From the NCBI GenBank assembly GCA_029256575.1, contig JAQSXR010000018.1, positions 1 to 52,599 of the forward strand: DNA of 52,599 nt, in the 5' to 3' direction. Positions 1 through 7,807 of the stretch are shown piece after piece (position 1 is the stretch's first letter; each line of letters starts with the position of its first letter). A program made the translations under genes and the position numbers. Origin of the DNA: Clostridiales bacterium (GTDB lineage: Bacteria > Bacillota > Clostridia > Lachnospirales > JAQSXR01). Under the pieces are notes generated by a model. That model saw only the letters and a program-made list of their open reading frames with translations. It made no database searches and was not told the origin of the DNA.

Positions 1-108
1 AGAATTGAACAAATAGATAATGAATCTTACAAAGATGATACGAATGGAGAACCTATTATGATTAGTATTTATCTTTATTTAAAAAAGAATGAATTAAATT
101 ACAAATAG
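1..108 (+). CDS. 3' end of an unidentified protein (partial)
   Basis: An open frame enters from the left edge and runs 35 codons to a TAG stop at 106-108. The visible tail is charged, with a short hydrophobic strand (IMISIYLYLKK) near the end. Too little remains to assign a family. It could be the last beta strand of an enzyme domain, but that is a guess. The start lies outside the window. Confidence 0.45.
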   Translation, partial: RIEQIDNESYKDDTNGEPIMISIYLYLKKNELNYK

Positions 109-204
109 GCAAAGGTATATGTACATAAAAGTAATAATGTAATTTTTTATGATGAAGATGACACATATAGAAACGGAATGTTAGATACATTTAGGGAGGG
201 ATAT

Positions 205-744
205 ATGATACTTGAAACAAAGAGATTACTTTTAAGAGACTATCGAATTGAAAACATAGATAATTTTTTTAAATTAAAATCACAAAATGAAGTATGGGAA
301 TATTCATCTTTTATACCCTTAACAGATATAAGTCAAGCAAATTTATTAATAAATAATTTGATAGATAAAAGAATAAAAGGAAATTATGATTTTATGGCTC
401 TCTATAAAAAAGATACAAAAGAGTTCATAGGTGAGGCAGGCATAATCGGAAATAATCCTAATGCTAATAGGTGTGTTATTGGATATAATTTATTGCCCGA
501 ATATTGGAATCAGGGTTATGCGACAGAAATTACAAAAAGTTTAATTAAGTATGCTTTTGAGTCTTTGGGGTTTGAAAGAATAGAAGCTATTACACTGCAA
601 TATAATATTGCTTCATGTAAGGTTTTGGAGAATAGTGGTTTTTTGTTAGAAGGGGTATTAAGAAATTTTAACAAATGTAATACCGGTTATAGGAATGCTT
701 GTTATTATGGAATAATATCTTCAGATTTTTATAAAAAATTATGA
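205..744 (+). CDS. GNAT family N-acetyltransferase (RimJ/RimL-like)
   Basis: 179 aa if started at ATG 205, which has an AGGGAGGG ribosome site 5 nt upstream; an in-frame ATG at 178 lacks one. The N-terminus (LETKRLLLRDY) and the motif A region (YWNQGYATEITKSLIKYAF, followed by NIASCKVLENSGF) are typical of RimJ/RimL-type acetyl-CoA transferases, which acetylate protein N-termini or small amines. The substrate is not predictable. It appears to be a single-gene unit and is the first of 14 GNAT loci in this region. Confidence 0.88.
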   Translation: MILETKRLLLRDYRIENIDNFFKLKSQNEVWEYSSFIPLTDISQANLLINNLIDKRIKGNYDFMALYKKDTKEFIGEAGIIGNNPNANRCVIGYNLLPEYWNQGYATEITKSLIKYAFESLGFERIEAITLQYNIASCKVLENSGFLLEGVLRNFNKCNTGYRNACYYGIISSDFYKKL

Positions 745-870
745 TGGATTATAAATAGACTATGAAATTAATCGGTATTTTTTGCAGAAATAATAGAGAT
801 GGTGTAATTACTAAAGTAACGAAAAAGGAGATATGACGACTATGTCACCCAAAAAGGAGGGAAATATTAT

Positions 871-1245
871 ATGGATTTGGCAAGTTATATAAGAATTCAA
901 GGAAGAGATTTATCATATAGGACTCAAAAACCAGTTGGGATTTTCTCGCTTAGCTGGAGACTTATTAGAAATAATGTATTTAGTATAGAAGATGAAAAGA
1001 TATTCGTTAATATTGAACAGTGGTTTAAAGATAATTTACCAGAGCCACCGATATATACAGATGATAATTCTATTGGTGCAATTACATATTTTAAAGTTGA
1101 TAGTACATATCATATGATTGAGAAATTAAATCCAGTTATTGAGTTATTTAGAAAACATAATATTGCTTTTGATATAGTATATACGGATTTCGTTGGTAAG
1201 ATAATATATGAAGATGAATATCAGGTTGCTGTAATTGATGAGTAA
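871..1245 (+). CDS. conserved hypothetical protein, 124 aa
   Basis: ATG 871 has an AAGGAGGG ribosome site 9 nt upstream. The protein is acidic and soluble, with no signal peptide or membrane segment, and has alternating strands and helices. I do not recognise a named domain. The spacer before it (745-870) holds only a 24-codon reading frame at 762-836 with no ribosome site. The 123-bp spacer after it shows nothing recognisable. Confidence 0.6.
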   Translation: MDLASYIRIQGRDLSYRTQKPVGIFSLSWRLIRNNVFSIEDEKIFVNIEQWFKDNLPEPPIYTDDNSIGAITYFKVDSTYHMIEKLNPVIELFRKHNIAFDIVYTDFVGKIIYEDEYQVAVIDE

Positions 1246-1368
1246 CTTTGGATACAACCTTTTTCTAATGCGTAATAAATTAACCAAGAGGGCGGATTTC
1301 TAAATCGCTTATCAAGGATTGCCGTGTTTTAATCTAGGTTCATAATTTTACTGTAGGAGTGATTCAAA

Positions 1369-1792
1369 ATGTATTATTTGTATAAGATTAATAATATAGT
1401 AGTTCGCAAGATGGAAGACTGCAAGGATGAATATAATTTACTAGCGAAATGGTTATCAACACCTGAGGTACTAGAGTTTTATGAAGGTCGGAACAATCCA
1501 TTTGATTTAGATAAAGTGGTAAAGAAATTTGGACCAAGAGCAAGAGGTGAGAATCTCGTGACCCCGTGTATAATTGAGTATGACGAGCAAGCCGTGGGGT
1601 ATATTCAATATTACGAGATTGACCCTGAAGAATATGATGTAAAAGAGTGACCCGCTAACATCGAATAAACGTGCTATAAAATGTTATGAAAAAAGTGGTT
1701 TCAAATCGGTAGGAGTTATTGAAAAGAGAGAGATATTTGAAGGTGAATATAAGGACAACTTGATTATGTCAATTACTAAGAGCAATACATAA
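1369..1792 (+). pseudogene. aminoglycoside 6'-N-acetyltransferase-like GNAT, internal deletion
   Basis: The first frame (1369-1650) encodes the N-terminal half of an AAC(6')-type GNAT (RKMEDCKDEYNLLAKWLSTP, then VTPCIIEYD and VGYIQYYEID). It stops right after YDVKE. The C-terminal part resumes in another frame at 1649-1792 with DPLTSNKRAIKCYEKSGF and ends EGEYKDNLIMSITKSNT. Compared with the family, roughly 40-45 codons holding the acetyl-CoA motif A (YWNKGIGT-type) are missing at the junction. The gene is therefore inactive as read. Start ATG 1369 follows TAGGAGTGA. Full-length relatives acetylate the 6' amine of aminoglycosides; calling this a former resistance gene is inference. Confidence 0.82.
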
Positions 1793-1838
1793 CTTTAGAG
1801 ATACATAAATTAATCCTGGTATTAACGGAGGGAAATTA

Positions 1839-2297
1839 ATGGTTGTCAATATTAAAGACAAGAAACAAAAAGGATTGATTGCAAGTGCTATTTTAGCTGA
1901 TTTGCCAGATTGGTTTGGTTTACCAGATAGTACTGCTGAATACATAAAATGTAGTTTGGAATTACCATTTTGGGGAGAAATAGAAAATGAAATAGCAAAG
2001 GGATTTATTGTTTTAAAAGAAACTAGTTCAGATACTGCAGAAATTTATGTTATGGGTGTATTAAAATCAATACATAATAGTGGTATTGGAAAGAAATTAT
2101 TTGAAGCATTTTATTCTTATGCAAAAGAGCAGGGGTACTCATTTATACAGGTGAAAACGGTACAAGAAGGTCGTTATGACGAATACGATAAAACAATTCA
2201 ATTTTATAAAAAATTGGGGTTTAAAGAACTTGAATGTTTCCCTACATTATGGGATGAGTGGAATCCTTGCCAAATATATATTATGGCAATTAAGTAA
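1839..2297 (+). CDS. GNAT family N-acetyltransferase
   Basis: 152 aa; ATG 1839 is preceded by GGAGGGAAATTA. The acetyl-CoA loop is visible as VLKSIHNSGIGKKLFEAFYSYAKEQG, followed by the late GNAT motif IQFYKKLGFKELE. The family transfers acetyl groups from acetyl-CoA to amines; the substrate is unknown. It sits 18 nt upstream of the next GNAT start, so the two may be co-transcribed. Confidence 0.88.
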   Translation: MVVNIKDKKQKGLIASAILADLPDWFGLPDSTAEYIKCSLELPFWGEIENEIAKGFIVLKETSSDTAEIYVMGVLKSIHNSGIGKKLFEAFYSYAKEQGYSFIQVKTVQEGRYDEYDKTIQFYKKLGFKELECFPTLWDEWNPCQIYIMAIK

Positions 2298-2315
2298 TAA
2301 GATTTGGAGGAAATC

Positions 2316-2909
2316 ATGTTAGATATAATTGTTAGGTTGGAAGAAGAAAAAGATTATCGTAAAGTTGAGGAAATTACGCGAGCTGCATTTTCATATCCAG
2401 GTCGTGTAGAAAGAGGCGGAATCGGATGCCCTTTTGAACATTGGATGGTTCATGCTTTGCGGAAAAAGGACGGGATAATCGAACTTAGTTATGTTGCAGA
2501 AGTGAATGGCACAATTGTTGGACATGTTATTTACAGTAATGCTCGTGTAGAAAAAACCGATGGGAAAATTGTGCATGTAATAAACTTTGGTCCGTTAAGT
2601 GTACATCCAGAATATCAAAAGCTAGGTATAGGGAAAGCCCTTATGAACGCTACAATAGCAAAGGCCACTGAACTTGGATTTGGTGCTATATTGTTTTTTG
2701 GTCGTCCGAAATACTATCCTCAGTTTGGTTTTGTTGAAGCAGAAAAATACGGTATTACTGATTGTGGTGGTGATAATTATCCTGCTTTTATGGCAATGGA
2801 ACTAAAAAATGGGTACCTTGAAAATGTTCAAGGCAGATTTTACGAATCTTCGATTTATGATGATAGCCTGAATCGTGATGCTGTTAAAGAGTTTGATAAG
2901 GTTTTTTAA
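2316..2909 (+). CDS. GNAT family N-acetyltransferase (YhbS-like)
   Basis: 197 aa from ATG 2316, chosen because GGAGG lies 5 nt upstream; an upstream in-frame TTG at 2304 would overlap that site. The central segment INFGPLSVHPEYQKLGIGKALM and the strand GFGAILFFGRPKYYPQFGF match the YhbS/COG3153 type of predicted N-acetyltransferase. It shares architecture with the 13528 gene (GPLAVSPTYQNMGIGKQLV). The role is unknown. Confidence 0.88.
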   Translation: MLDIIVRLEEEKDYRKVEEITRAAFSYPGRVERGGIGCPFEHWMVHALRKKDGIIELSYVAEVNGTIVGHVIYSNARVEKTDGKIVHVINFGPLSVHPEYQKLGIGKALMNATIAKATELGFGAILFFGRPKYYPQFGFVEAEKYGITDCGGDNYPAFMAMELKNGYLENVQGRFYESSIYDDSLNRDAVKEFDKVF

Positions 2910-2947
2910 TTTGATAGTCAAGTTAAATATAATGGAGAAAATAAATT

Positions 2948-3460
2948 ATGATTATATTAATTGCAGGTTGTTCACATACTGGAAAAACATTAATGTCACA
3001 AAAATTACTAGAGAAATATAAATACCCTTATTTATCGATTGACCATTTGAAGATGGGGTTGATTCGTAGTGGGAACACCGATCTAACACCAGATGATAGT
3101 ACTGAATTGGAAGCCTATCTTTGGCCTATCATACGGGAAATCATTAAAACAGCAATTGAAAATCAGCAAAATCTTGTGATTGAAGGGTGCTATGTCCCAT
3201 TTGATTGGAAAAATAGTTTCGAAGAACAATATTTAGAACAAATCAAATATTACTGCCTTATTATGACGGAAGAATATATCAATAACTGCTATGCTGATAT
3301 TAAAGCATTTGCCAATGTAATAGAACAACGTATAGATGACTCCTATTGTACAAAGGAAATGCTACTGAAAGATAACGCTTTTAATCTTAAAATGTGTAAA
3401 AAATATGGATGTAATTATATCTTAATCGATGATGATTACGAAGTTGATATTAAGTTGTAG
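2948..3460 (+). CDS. P-loop ATPase/kinase, small-molecule kinase-like
   Basis: 170 aa. The N-terminus is a hydrophobic strand followed by a Walker A loop, GCSHTGKT (residues 7-14), typical of AAA_33/adenylate-kinase-like P-loop proteins. NLVIEGCYVPFDWK around residue 75 resembles the Walker-B-like strand of such kinases. The phosphate acceptor cannot be predicted. GGAGAAAATAAATT precedes ATG 2948, 38 bp after the GNAT stop. Confidence 0.75.
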   Translation: MIILIAGCSHTGKTLMSQKLLEKYKYPYLSIDHLKMGLIRSGNTDLTPDDSTELEAYLWPIIREIIKTAIENQQNLVIEGCYVPFDWKNSFEEQYLEQIKYYCLIMTEEYINNCYADIKAFANVIEQRIDDSYCTKEMLLKDNAFNLKMCKKYGCNYILIDDDYEVDIKL

Positions 3461-3586
3461 ATATAAAATCGATTGGTACAAAAAGAAAACCTCTCAATTA
3501 TAAAGAGAATTCATTCTCTTGTTGCGTTATATCATTCAAATCATTCATGTGATAATATTGACCTTAGAAACTAAGGGGGGTGTAAG

Positions 3587-4693
3587 TTGATAAAACTTAA
3601 AGTTGCAGAACTAAGAAAGAAAAAAGGTATTAGCCAACAAGATTTAGCCGATGTATTGGGGATTACTTTTCAGGCAATAAGTAAATGGGAAACAAATGTA
3701 ACGTTACCTGATATTACTTTGTTACCTAAAATAGCAGAATATTTCGATGTGTCAGTTGATGAGTTATTGGGATTAAAGCCATTGCAAGATGAACAATATA
3801 TACCATCAGAAACAGGGGATAAGGATTATTGGAATCAACGTCTGAATTATATTAAGAGAAGTCGTAATTCACTTTGGAATGAAGATTATATGCAATTTTT
3901 AATTGAAAAAGTATGGAATATTACAAAACCTATTAACGTTCTAGATTGTGGTTGCGGTTATGGATTTTTAGGAGATTTACTACTTCCTATTTTACCGAAA
4001 GGTAGTACATATACAGGGATTGATTTTAGTGAAAAGCTTATTAATTATGGAAAAGACTATTTTGATAGAAATGAATATAAGGTAGAATTAATATGTAATG
4101 ATGTCTTGAATTATAAATCCACAAAACAATATGATTTAGTCATCAGCCAAGCAGTACTTAGACATTTAAATAATCCATTACAGTTTTTGAGTAAAATGAT
4201 ATCATTTACGAAAGATAGCGGACGCGTTGTCTGTGTAGAGGTTAATAGAGAATTTGAAAACGATGGATTATACATTAAGGATATGAATTATGGTTTCCTT
4301 TGTGAACAACCAGGTTTCCGTAAAATGTGGAAGAATGAATTAGAGTCGCAAGGGCGTGATTATTCTATTGGTATGAAAGTTCCTGACATGATGAAACAGT
4401 TGGGATTAACAGATATAGATATTCGTATGAATGATAAAGTAAGTTATGTCTCACCTGACTCAAGCGATTATTTGCAAAAAGTGTCTGACTTTATAGAAAC
4501 CCATAGCTTTAATACTCAAAAAACATATGAGGATAGTACAATTGAACAATTTATGAATCATGGAATGGATAGAAAAGAAGCAGAGGGGTATTGTGTTAGG
4601 CATAATAGAATATCTACATTTATAGATCAAAATATAAATACGCTAACCTATACTCACGTCTTAGGATTGCTAATAACATATGGGATCAAGTAA
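3587..4693 (+). CDS. Xre-type HTH fused to a SAM-dependent methyltransferase
   Basis: 368 aa from a TTG start at 3587 with a strong AAGGGGGG site 6 nt upstream. Residues about 5-62 form an Xre/Cro HTH (KKGISQQDLADVLGITFQAISKWE). Residues about 110-230 form a class I methyltransferase with the SAM motif VLDCGCGYG (about 118-126) and VISQAVLRHLNNP. The fusion suggests a DNA-binding protein carrying, or sensing through, a methyltransferase-like domain; the substrate is unknown. The upstream spacer contains a small hairpin, AAGAGAATtcATTCTCTT (about 3503-3520), and a TGATAAT -10-like box. Confidence 0.85.
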   Translation: MIKLKVAELRKKKGISQQDLADVLGITFQAISKWETNVTLPDITLLPKIAEYFDVSVDELLGLKPLQDEQYIPSETGDKDYWNQRLNYIKRSRNSLWNEDYMQFLIEKVWNITKPINVLDCGCGYGFLGDLLLPILPKGSTYTGIDFSEKLINYGKDYFDRNEYKVELICNDVLNYKSTKQYDLVISQAVLRHLNNPLQFLSKMISFTKDSGRVVCVEVNREFENDGLYIKDMNYGFLCEQPGFRKMWKNELESQGRDYSIGMKVPDMMKQLGLTDIDIRMNDKVSYVSPDSSDYLQKVSDFIETHSFNTQKTYEDSTIEQFMNHGMDRKEAEGYCVRHNRISTFIDQNINTLTYTHVLGLLITYGIK

Positions 4694-4801
4694 AAGCAAC
4701 TAAATTTAAAAGGAGTCAATTAATATGTTCCAGATAAGATATGCTGAGTGGAGCTGAATTTAGTGTTCAAAAAACAAACAGTCTTGATATAGGAGAAAAT
4801 A

Positions 4802-5371
4802 ATGTTACCAGATAGGGAAAAAGCATTAATCTTATTAAATGAAGCATATGAAAGAAATCCTGGGCCTTGGAAGGACCATTCCATTGTTGTAGCAAAATGT
4901 GCATATGTAATTAGTAAGCAGTGTGATGATATGGACGAAGACAAAGCATATATTATTGGACTTTTACATGATATTGGTCGAAGGGAAGGGGTAACAAACC
5001 TTGCTCATGTTATTGATGGATATCATTATTTAATGGCACTTGGATATGATGAAGCTGCCAGAATTTGTATCACGCATTCTTTTGCAATAAAGGATATTAA
5101 TACATATATTGGTAATAAGGATGTTTCAGATATAGATTTGAAGGAAATATGCGACTTGATAGACTGGTATGAGTATGATGATTATGATACATTAATACAA
5201 TTATGTGATAGTATAGCTCTTCCAGATGGACCTGTAAAAGTGGAAGTGCGAATGAACGATGTAAAGCAACGATATGGATATTATCCGTCGAATAAATGGA
5301 ATACACACATTGAATTAAAGCATTATTTTGAGGAAAAGTCAGGGTTGGATATTGATTTCTTAGGAATTTAG
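4802..5371 (+). CDS. HD-domain phosphohydrolase
   Basis: 189 aa; ATG 4802 is preceded by TAGGAGAAAATA. The HD metal site is clear: H26, then H56-D57 in YIIGLLHDIGRREG, with a later H in CITHSF. HD proteins hydrolyse phosphoester bonds, usually in nucleotides; the substrate here is unknown. Between the previous gene and this start lies an 11-codon mini-ORF (4725-4757, MFQIRYAEWS) with its own AAGGAG site, which may be the remnant of a gene. Confidence 0.85.
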   Translation: MLPDREKALILLNEAYERNPGPWKDHSIVVAKCAYVISKQCDDMDEDKAYIIGLLHDIGRREGVTNLAHVIDGYHYLMALGYDEAARICITHSFAIKDINTYIGNKDVSDIDLKEICDLIDWYEYDDYDTLIQLCDSIALPDGPVKVEVRMNDVKQRYGYYPSNKWNTHIELKHYFEEKSGLDIDFLGI

Positions 5372-5495
5372 AAATTGCATTAGTTGTTTAATAGATTTAA
5401 TATAGCGGCTCAAAACTTGTATAAAAAGTGTCGGGTTTACTGTGAAATCAGTATATGACGAAGGTATGACATTACATATGAAGTTGTAAGAGAAG

Positions 5496-5538
5496 AAAAT
5501 CAGCCAAGGGCTATTTTCATTGGCTGATTTTAAAAAAA
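5496..5538 (+). terminator. Rho-independent terminator-like hairpin
   Basis: A perfect 12-bp stem AAAATCAGCCAA (5496-5507) / TTGGCTGATTTT (5520-5531) has a 12-nt loop and is followed by an A-rich stretch rather than a long U tract. It lies about 125 bp after the HD gene and ends 28 bp before the next start, so it probably separates the two units. Confidence 0.65.
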
Positions 5539-5559
5539 TTCTGACTTTGGAGGTTTATA

Positions 5560-6084
5560 ATGATTTATTATGATAAAGAAAATCTATTGATACGTTCGAT
5601 GATGAAGAGTGATATAGAAAAACTTGTTCTTGGTTTCGCTGAGCAAGGATGGAATAAACCTTATGAGCAATTTGTGAATTATTACAATCAACAGGAGAAT
5701 AGCGAAAAGTTAGTTATTGTTGCTGAAATGAATAATGATATTGCGGGATACGTAACATTGCTTCCATACGCAGAAACAGGACCTTATACACATAAAAACA
5801 TACCTGAAATAGTGGATTTTAATGTGTTGATTAAGTATCAAAAAAGAGGGATAGGAAATCAGATAATGGACATTGTGGAGAGTCTAGTTAAAAATAAAAG
5901 TGATACTATTTCCTTATCTGTAGGTTTACATAGTGGATATGGTTCAGCTCAAAGAATATATATCAAAAGAGGCTATATTCCAGATGGTACTGGAGTTTGG
6001 TACTGTGGGAAGCAATTAGAACAATATTCGAAATGCCAAAATGATGATGATTTAACATTGTATTTACTTAAAACATTAATATAA
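5560..6084 (+). CDS. GNAT family N-acetyltransferase
   Basis: 174 aa; GGAGG lies 7 nt before ATG 5560. Motif A reads FNVLIKYQKRGIGNQIMDIVESL, and AQRIYIKRGYIPDG is the usual late GNAT segment. It starts just after a hairpin, so it appears to be separately transcribed. Substrate unknown. Confidence 0.86.
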   Translation: MIYYDKENLLIRSMMKSDIEKLVLGFAEQGWNKPYEQFVNYYNQQENSEKLVIVAEMNNDIAGYVTLLPYAETGPYTHKNIPEIVDFNVLIKYQKRGIGNQIMDIVESLVKNKSDTISLSVGLHSGYGSAQRIYIKRGYIPDGTGVWYCGKQLEQYSKCQNDDDLTLYLLKTLI

Positions 6085-6155
6085 GGATAATGTTTCTATG
6101 AGAGATACATGATAGAGTTATAATAAGGTGATTGTATTATATGCGGAGGTACACA

Positions 6156-6248
6156 ATGGAAGATAATATTTTAATTGTTAATCAGAATGACTTAGTTGGT
6201 AAACACAAAGCAGAACATAAGCAGTTAGCAAGATGGACTGATAAATGA
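6156..6248 (+). CDS. small ORF, 30 aa, possible gene remnant
   Basis: ATG 6156 has a GCGGAGG site 7 nt upstream and encodes a charged 30-residue peptide ending KHKAEHKQLARWTDK. No family is recognised. It stops just before the toxin-antitoxin promoter. It could be a true small protein or the 5' end of a lost gene. Confidence 0.35.
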   Translation: MEDNILIVNQNDLVGKHKAEHKQLARWTDK

Positions 6249-6265
6249 ATAATTGATTGAAAGAA

Positions 6266-6292
6266 TAGTCATATTATGATATGATATGACTA
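6266..6292. promoter_or_regulatory. palindromic operator/promoter of the toxin-antitoxin pair
   Basis: Perfect 9-bp arms TAGTCATAT (6266-6274) and ATATGACTA (6284-6292) flank 9 bp that contain a TATGAT -10-like box. It ends 31 bp before the antitoxin start. Phd/YefM antitoxins typically autorepress by binding such palindromes, so this is the likely operator (inference). Confidence 0.65.
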
Positions 6293-6322
6293 TGAAGAGA
6301 TATATTAGAAAGGGGTGATATT

Positions 6323-6601
6323 GTGGAAACAGTAATCAGACCGTCAGCGGATTTAAGAAATCATTATAATGAAATTTCCAAACAGTGCAAAGAATCAAGA
6401 GAAGCTGTTATTATTACTGTAAATGGACGAGGTGATACAGCAGTTATTGGGTTGCAGGATTACTATCAGATGAAATCCGAGCTGGAATTACTCAGAACAC
6501 TTGCAGAAGCTGAAGATGATTTGAAAAATGGAAGAATAAAACCAATACAAGATTCCTTCGATGATCTTCGAGCATCTTTACTGGAAAGGAAGAATAGATG
6601 A
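6323..6601 (+). CDS. type II antitoxin, Phd/YefM family
   Basis: 92 aa from GTG 6323, with AAAGGGGTG upstream. The N-terminal fold (IRPSADLRNHYNEISKQCKESREAVIITVNGRGDTAVIGLQDYYQM) is the Phd/YefM DNA-binding and dimerisation domain. The acidic C-terminus is the likely toxin-neutralising tail. It overlaps the toxin start by 4 nt (ATGA), giving translational coupling. It would neutralise the toxin and repress its own operon at 6266-6292. Confidence 0.9.
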   Translation: METVIRPSADLRNHYNEISKQCKESREAVIITVNGRGDTAVIGLQDYYQMKSELELLRTLAEAEDDLKNGRIKPIQDSFDDLRASLLERKNR

Positions 6602-6909
6602 AGTATAAAATCTTAAGAACAGATAAGGCAGAGGAGCAGCTCCGAGCATTAATATTTTATATTGCAGATGATTCTGACAACATAGAAGTTGCACTGAGAT
6701 ATCTAGATAAAATTGAAACAGCAATTAATCGATTGCAAGAATTTCCGGAATCAGGGAATATACCAAGATACTCTATTTTAAAAAAGCAAGGCTATAGAAT
6801 CCTAATTGTTGAAAGACACCTTGTATTTTATAAAATAAATGAGGTAGATAAGACAGTTACTATATATTCTATTGTAGACGGCAGAAGAGAATATTATAAT
6901 TTAATATAG
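6598..6909 (+). CDS. type II toxin, RelE/ParE superfamily
   Basis: 103 aa, starting inside the antitoxin stop. KYKILRTDKAEEQLRALIFYIADDS, the central RLQEFPESGNIPR and the end YRILIVERHLVFYKINEVDKTVTIYSIVDGRREY match the ParE/RelE fold. RelE-like members cleave mRNA on ribosomes and ParE-like members poison gyrase; the sequence alone does not decide between them. The downstream 22-bp stem terminates the operon. Confidence 0.9.
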   Translation: MKYKILRTDKAEEQLRALIFYIADDSDNIEVALRYLDKIETAINRLQEFPESGNIPRYSILKKQGYRILIVERHLVFYKINEVDKTVTIYSIVDGRREYYNLI

Positions 6910-6940
6910 TATTCAATTAAAAATACGTAAACTTTTTCTC

Positions 6941-6989
6941 TAAAGATGAAGAGCTCTTTGATTTATTATCAAAGAGCTCTTCATCTTTA
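6941..6989. terminator. bidirectional terminator
   Basis: A 22-bp perfect stem (6941-6962 with 6968-6989) around a 5-nt loop, with an A/T run on both outer sides. It lies between the convergent toxin gene and the ferredoxin gene, and can serve both strands. Confidence 0.85.
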
Positions 6990-6994
6990 AGTCA

Positions 6995-7714
6995 CTAAAT
7001 TCTATCAACAATTCTTCCATCCGTAGATATAGTTACTACTTGCCAAGGCAAGAATTTACCGCTTGCTTGGAGCGCTTTCTTTGTGGCTATTTCAAGTCCA
7101 CCACAACAAGGAACTTCCATTCGAACGATCGTTACACTTTCTATATTGTTTCTTGCTATAATCTCAGTGAGTTTTTCACTATAGTCAACCGAGTCAAGTT
7201 TTGGACATCCAATTAGTACTACGTGATTACGGATAAATTTACGATGGAAATCTGCATATGTAAATGCGGAACAATCAGCAGCAATCAATAAATTTGCGTT
7301 ATCAAAGTAAGGGGACTGAAGTGGTGCTAATTTAATCTGTATCGGCCATGAAGTTAATTCGCTTTGTAGATCTCCATTTAATTCATTTTGTACTGAGTTT
7401 GATGAAGGAGTATGTTTAATTGTACGAGCTCTACTACCTGGACAACCGCCATCGTTATGAGAGTGATTTTTTTCTTCGTGTGCCTTATTTGCAAGTACGG
7501 CAGCATGGTCGTAAGCTGGAGCTTCTCTTTCTTCAAATGTAATTGCTCCAGTAGGGCATCCAGGTAAACAGTCACCTAACCCGTCACAAAAATCTTCTTT
7601 GAGTAACTTTGCCTTTCCATCTACCATACCAATGGCACCTTCATGACAGGCAGTTGCACATATTCCACAACCATCGCATTTTTCCTCATCTATATTAATA
7701 ATAGTTCGAATCAT
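6995..7714 (-). CDS. dicluster 4Fe-4S ferredoxin-type protein
   Basis: 239 aa, starting at 7714 with GGAGG upstream. The N-terminal 60 residues carry two 4Fe-4S sites: CDGCGICATACHEG, and CDGLGDCLPGCPTG. The remainder is not a standard ferredoxin. It contains further cysteines in ADCSAF, VLIGCPKLDS and VPCCGGLE, suggesting extra metal or redox chemistry. It is divergent from a Crp/Fnr regulator. In clostridia similar ferredoxins are found near Crp/Fnr regulators of redox or nitrosative stress (HcpR-like), so a stress-linked electron-transfer role is a reasonable inference. Confidence 0.85.
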   Translation of the reverse strand: MIRTIINIDEEKCDGCGICATACHEGAIGMVDGKAKLLKEDFCDGLGDCLPGCPTGAITFEEREAPAYDHAAVLANKAHEEKNHSHNDGGCPGSRARTIKHTPSSNSVQNELNGDLQSELTSWPIQIKLAPLQSPYFDNANLLIAADCSAFTYADFHRKFIRNHVVLIGCPKLDSVDYSEKLTEIIARNNIESVTIVRMEVPCCGGLEIATKKALQASGKFLPWQVVTISTDGRIVDRI

Positions 7715-7779
7715 TCGTATTCCTCCAATTTTATCTTGTTTTATTGATATTAGAATACTATAATAATGTAATAAAGTCA

Positions 7780-7793
7780 GTTGTTTTTACAAC
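7780..7793. promoter_or_regulatory. possible Crp/Fnr-family operator
   Basis: The inverted repeat GTTGT-tttt-ACAAC lies in the 93-bp divergent spacer, 14 bp before the regulator start. Half-site size and symmetry resemble Crp/Fnr/HcpR sites. It could serve both the ferredoxin and the regulator gene. This rests on pattern alone. Confidence 0.45.
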
Positions 7794-7807
7794 GGAAATG
7801 AGGGCAT

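Noticed and set aside
2391-2576. Minus-strand ORF of 61 codons
   Set aside because: It is the antisense shadow of the GNAT at 2316, with no start signals.
5372-5495. Remnant coding sequence before the hairpin
   Set aside because: A short tail reading VYDEGMTLHMKL is visible, but it is too short to call a gene or family.
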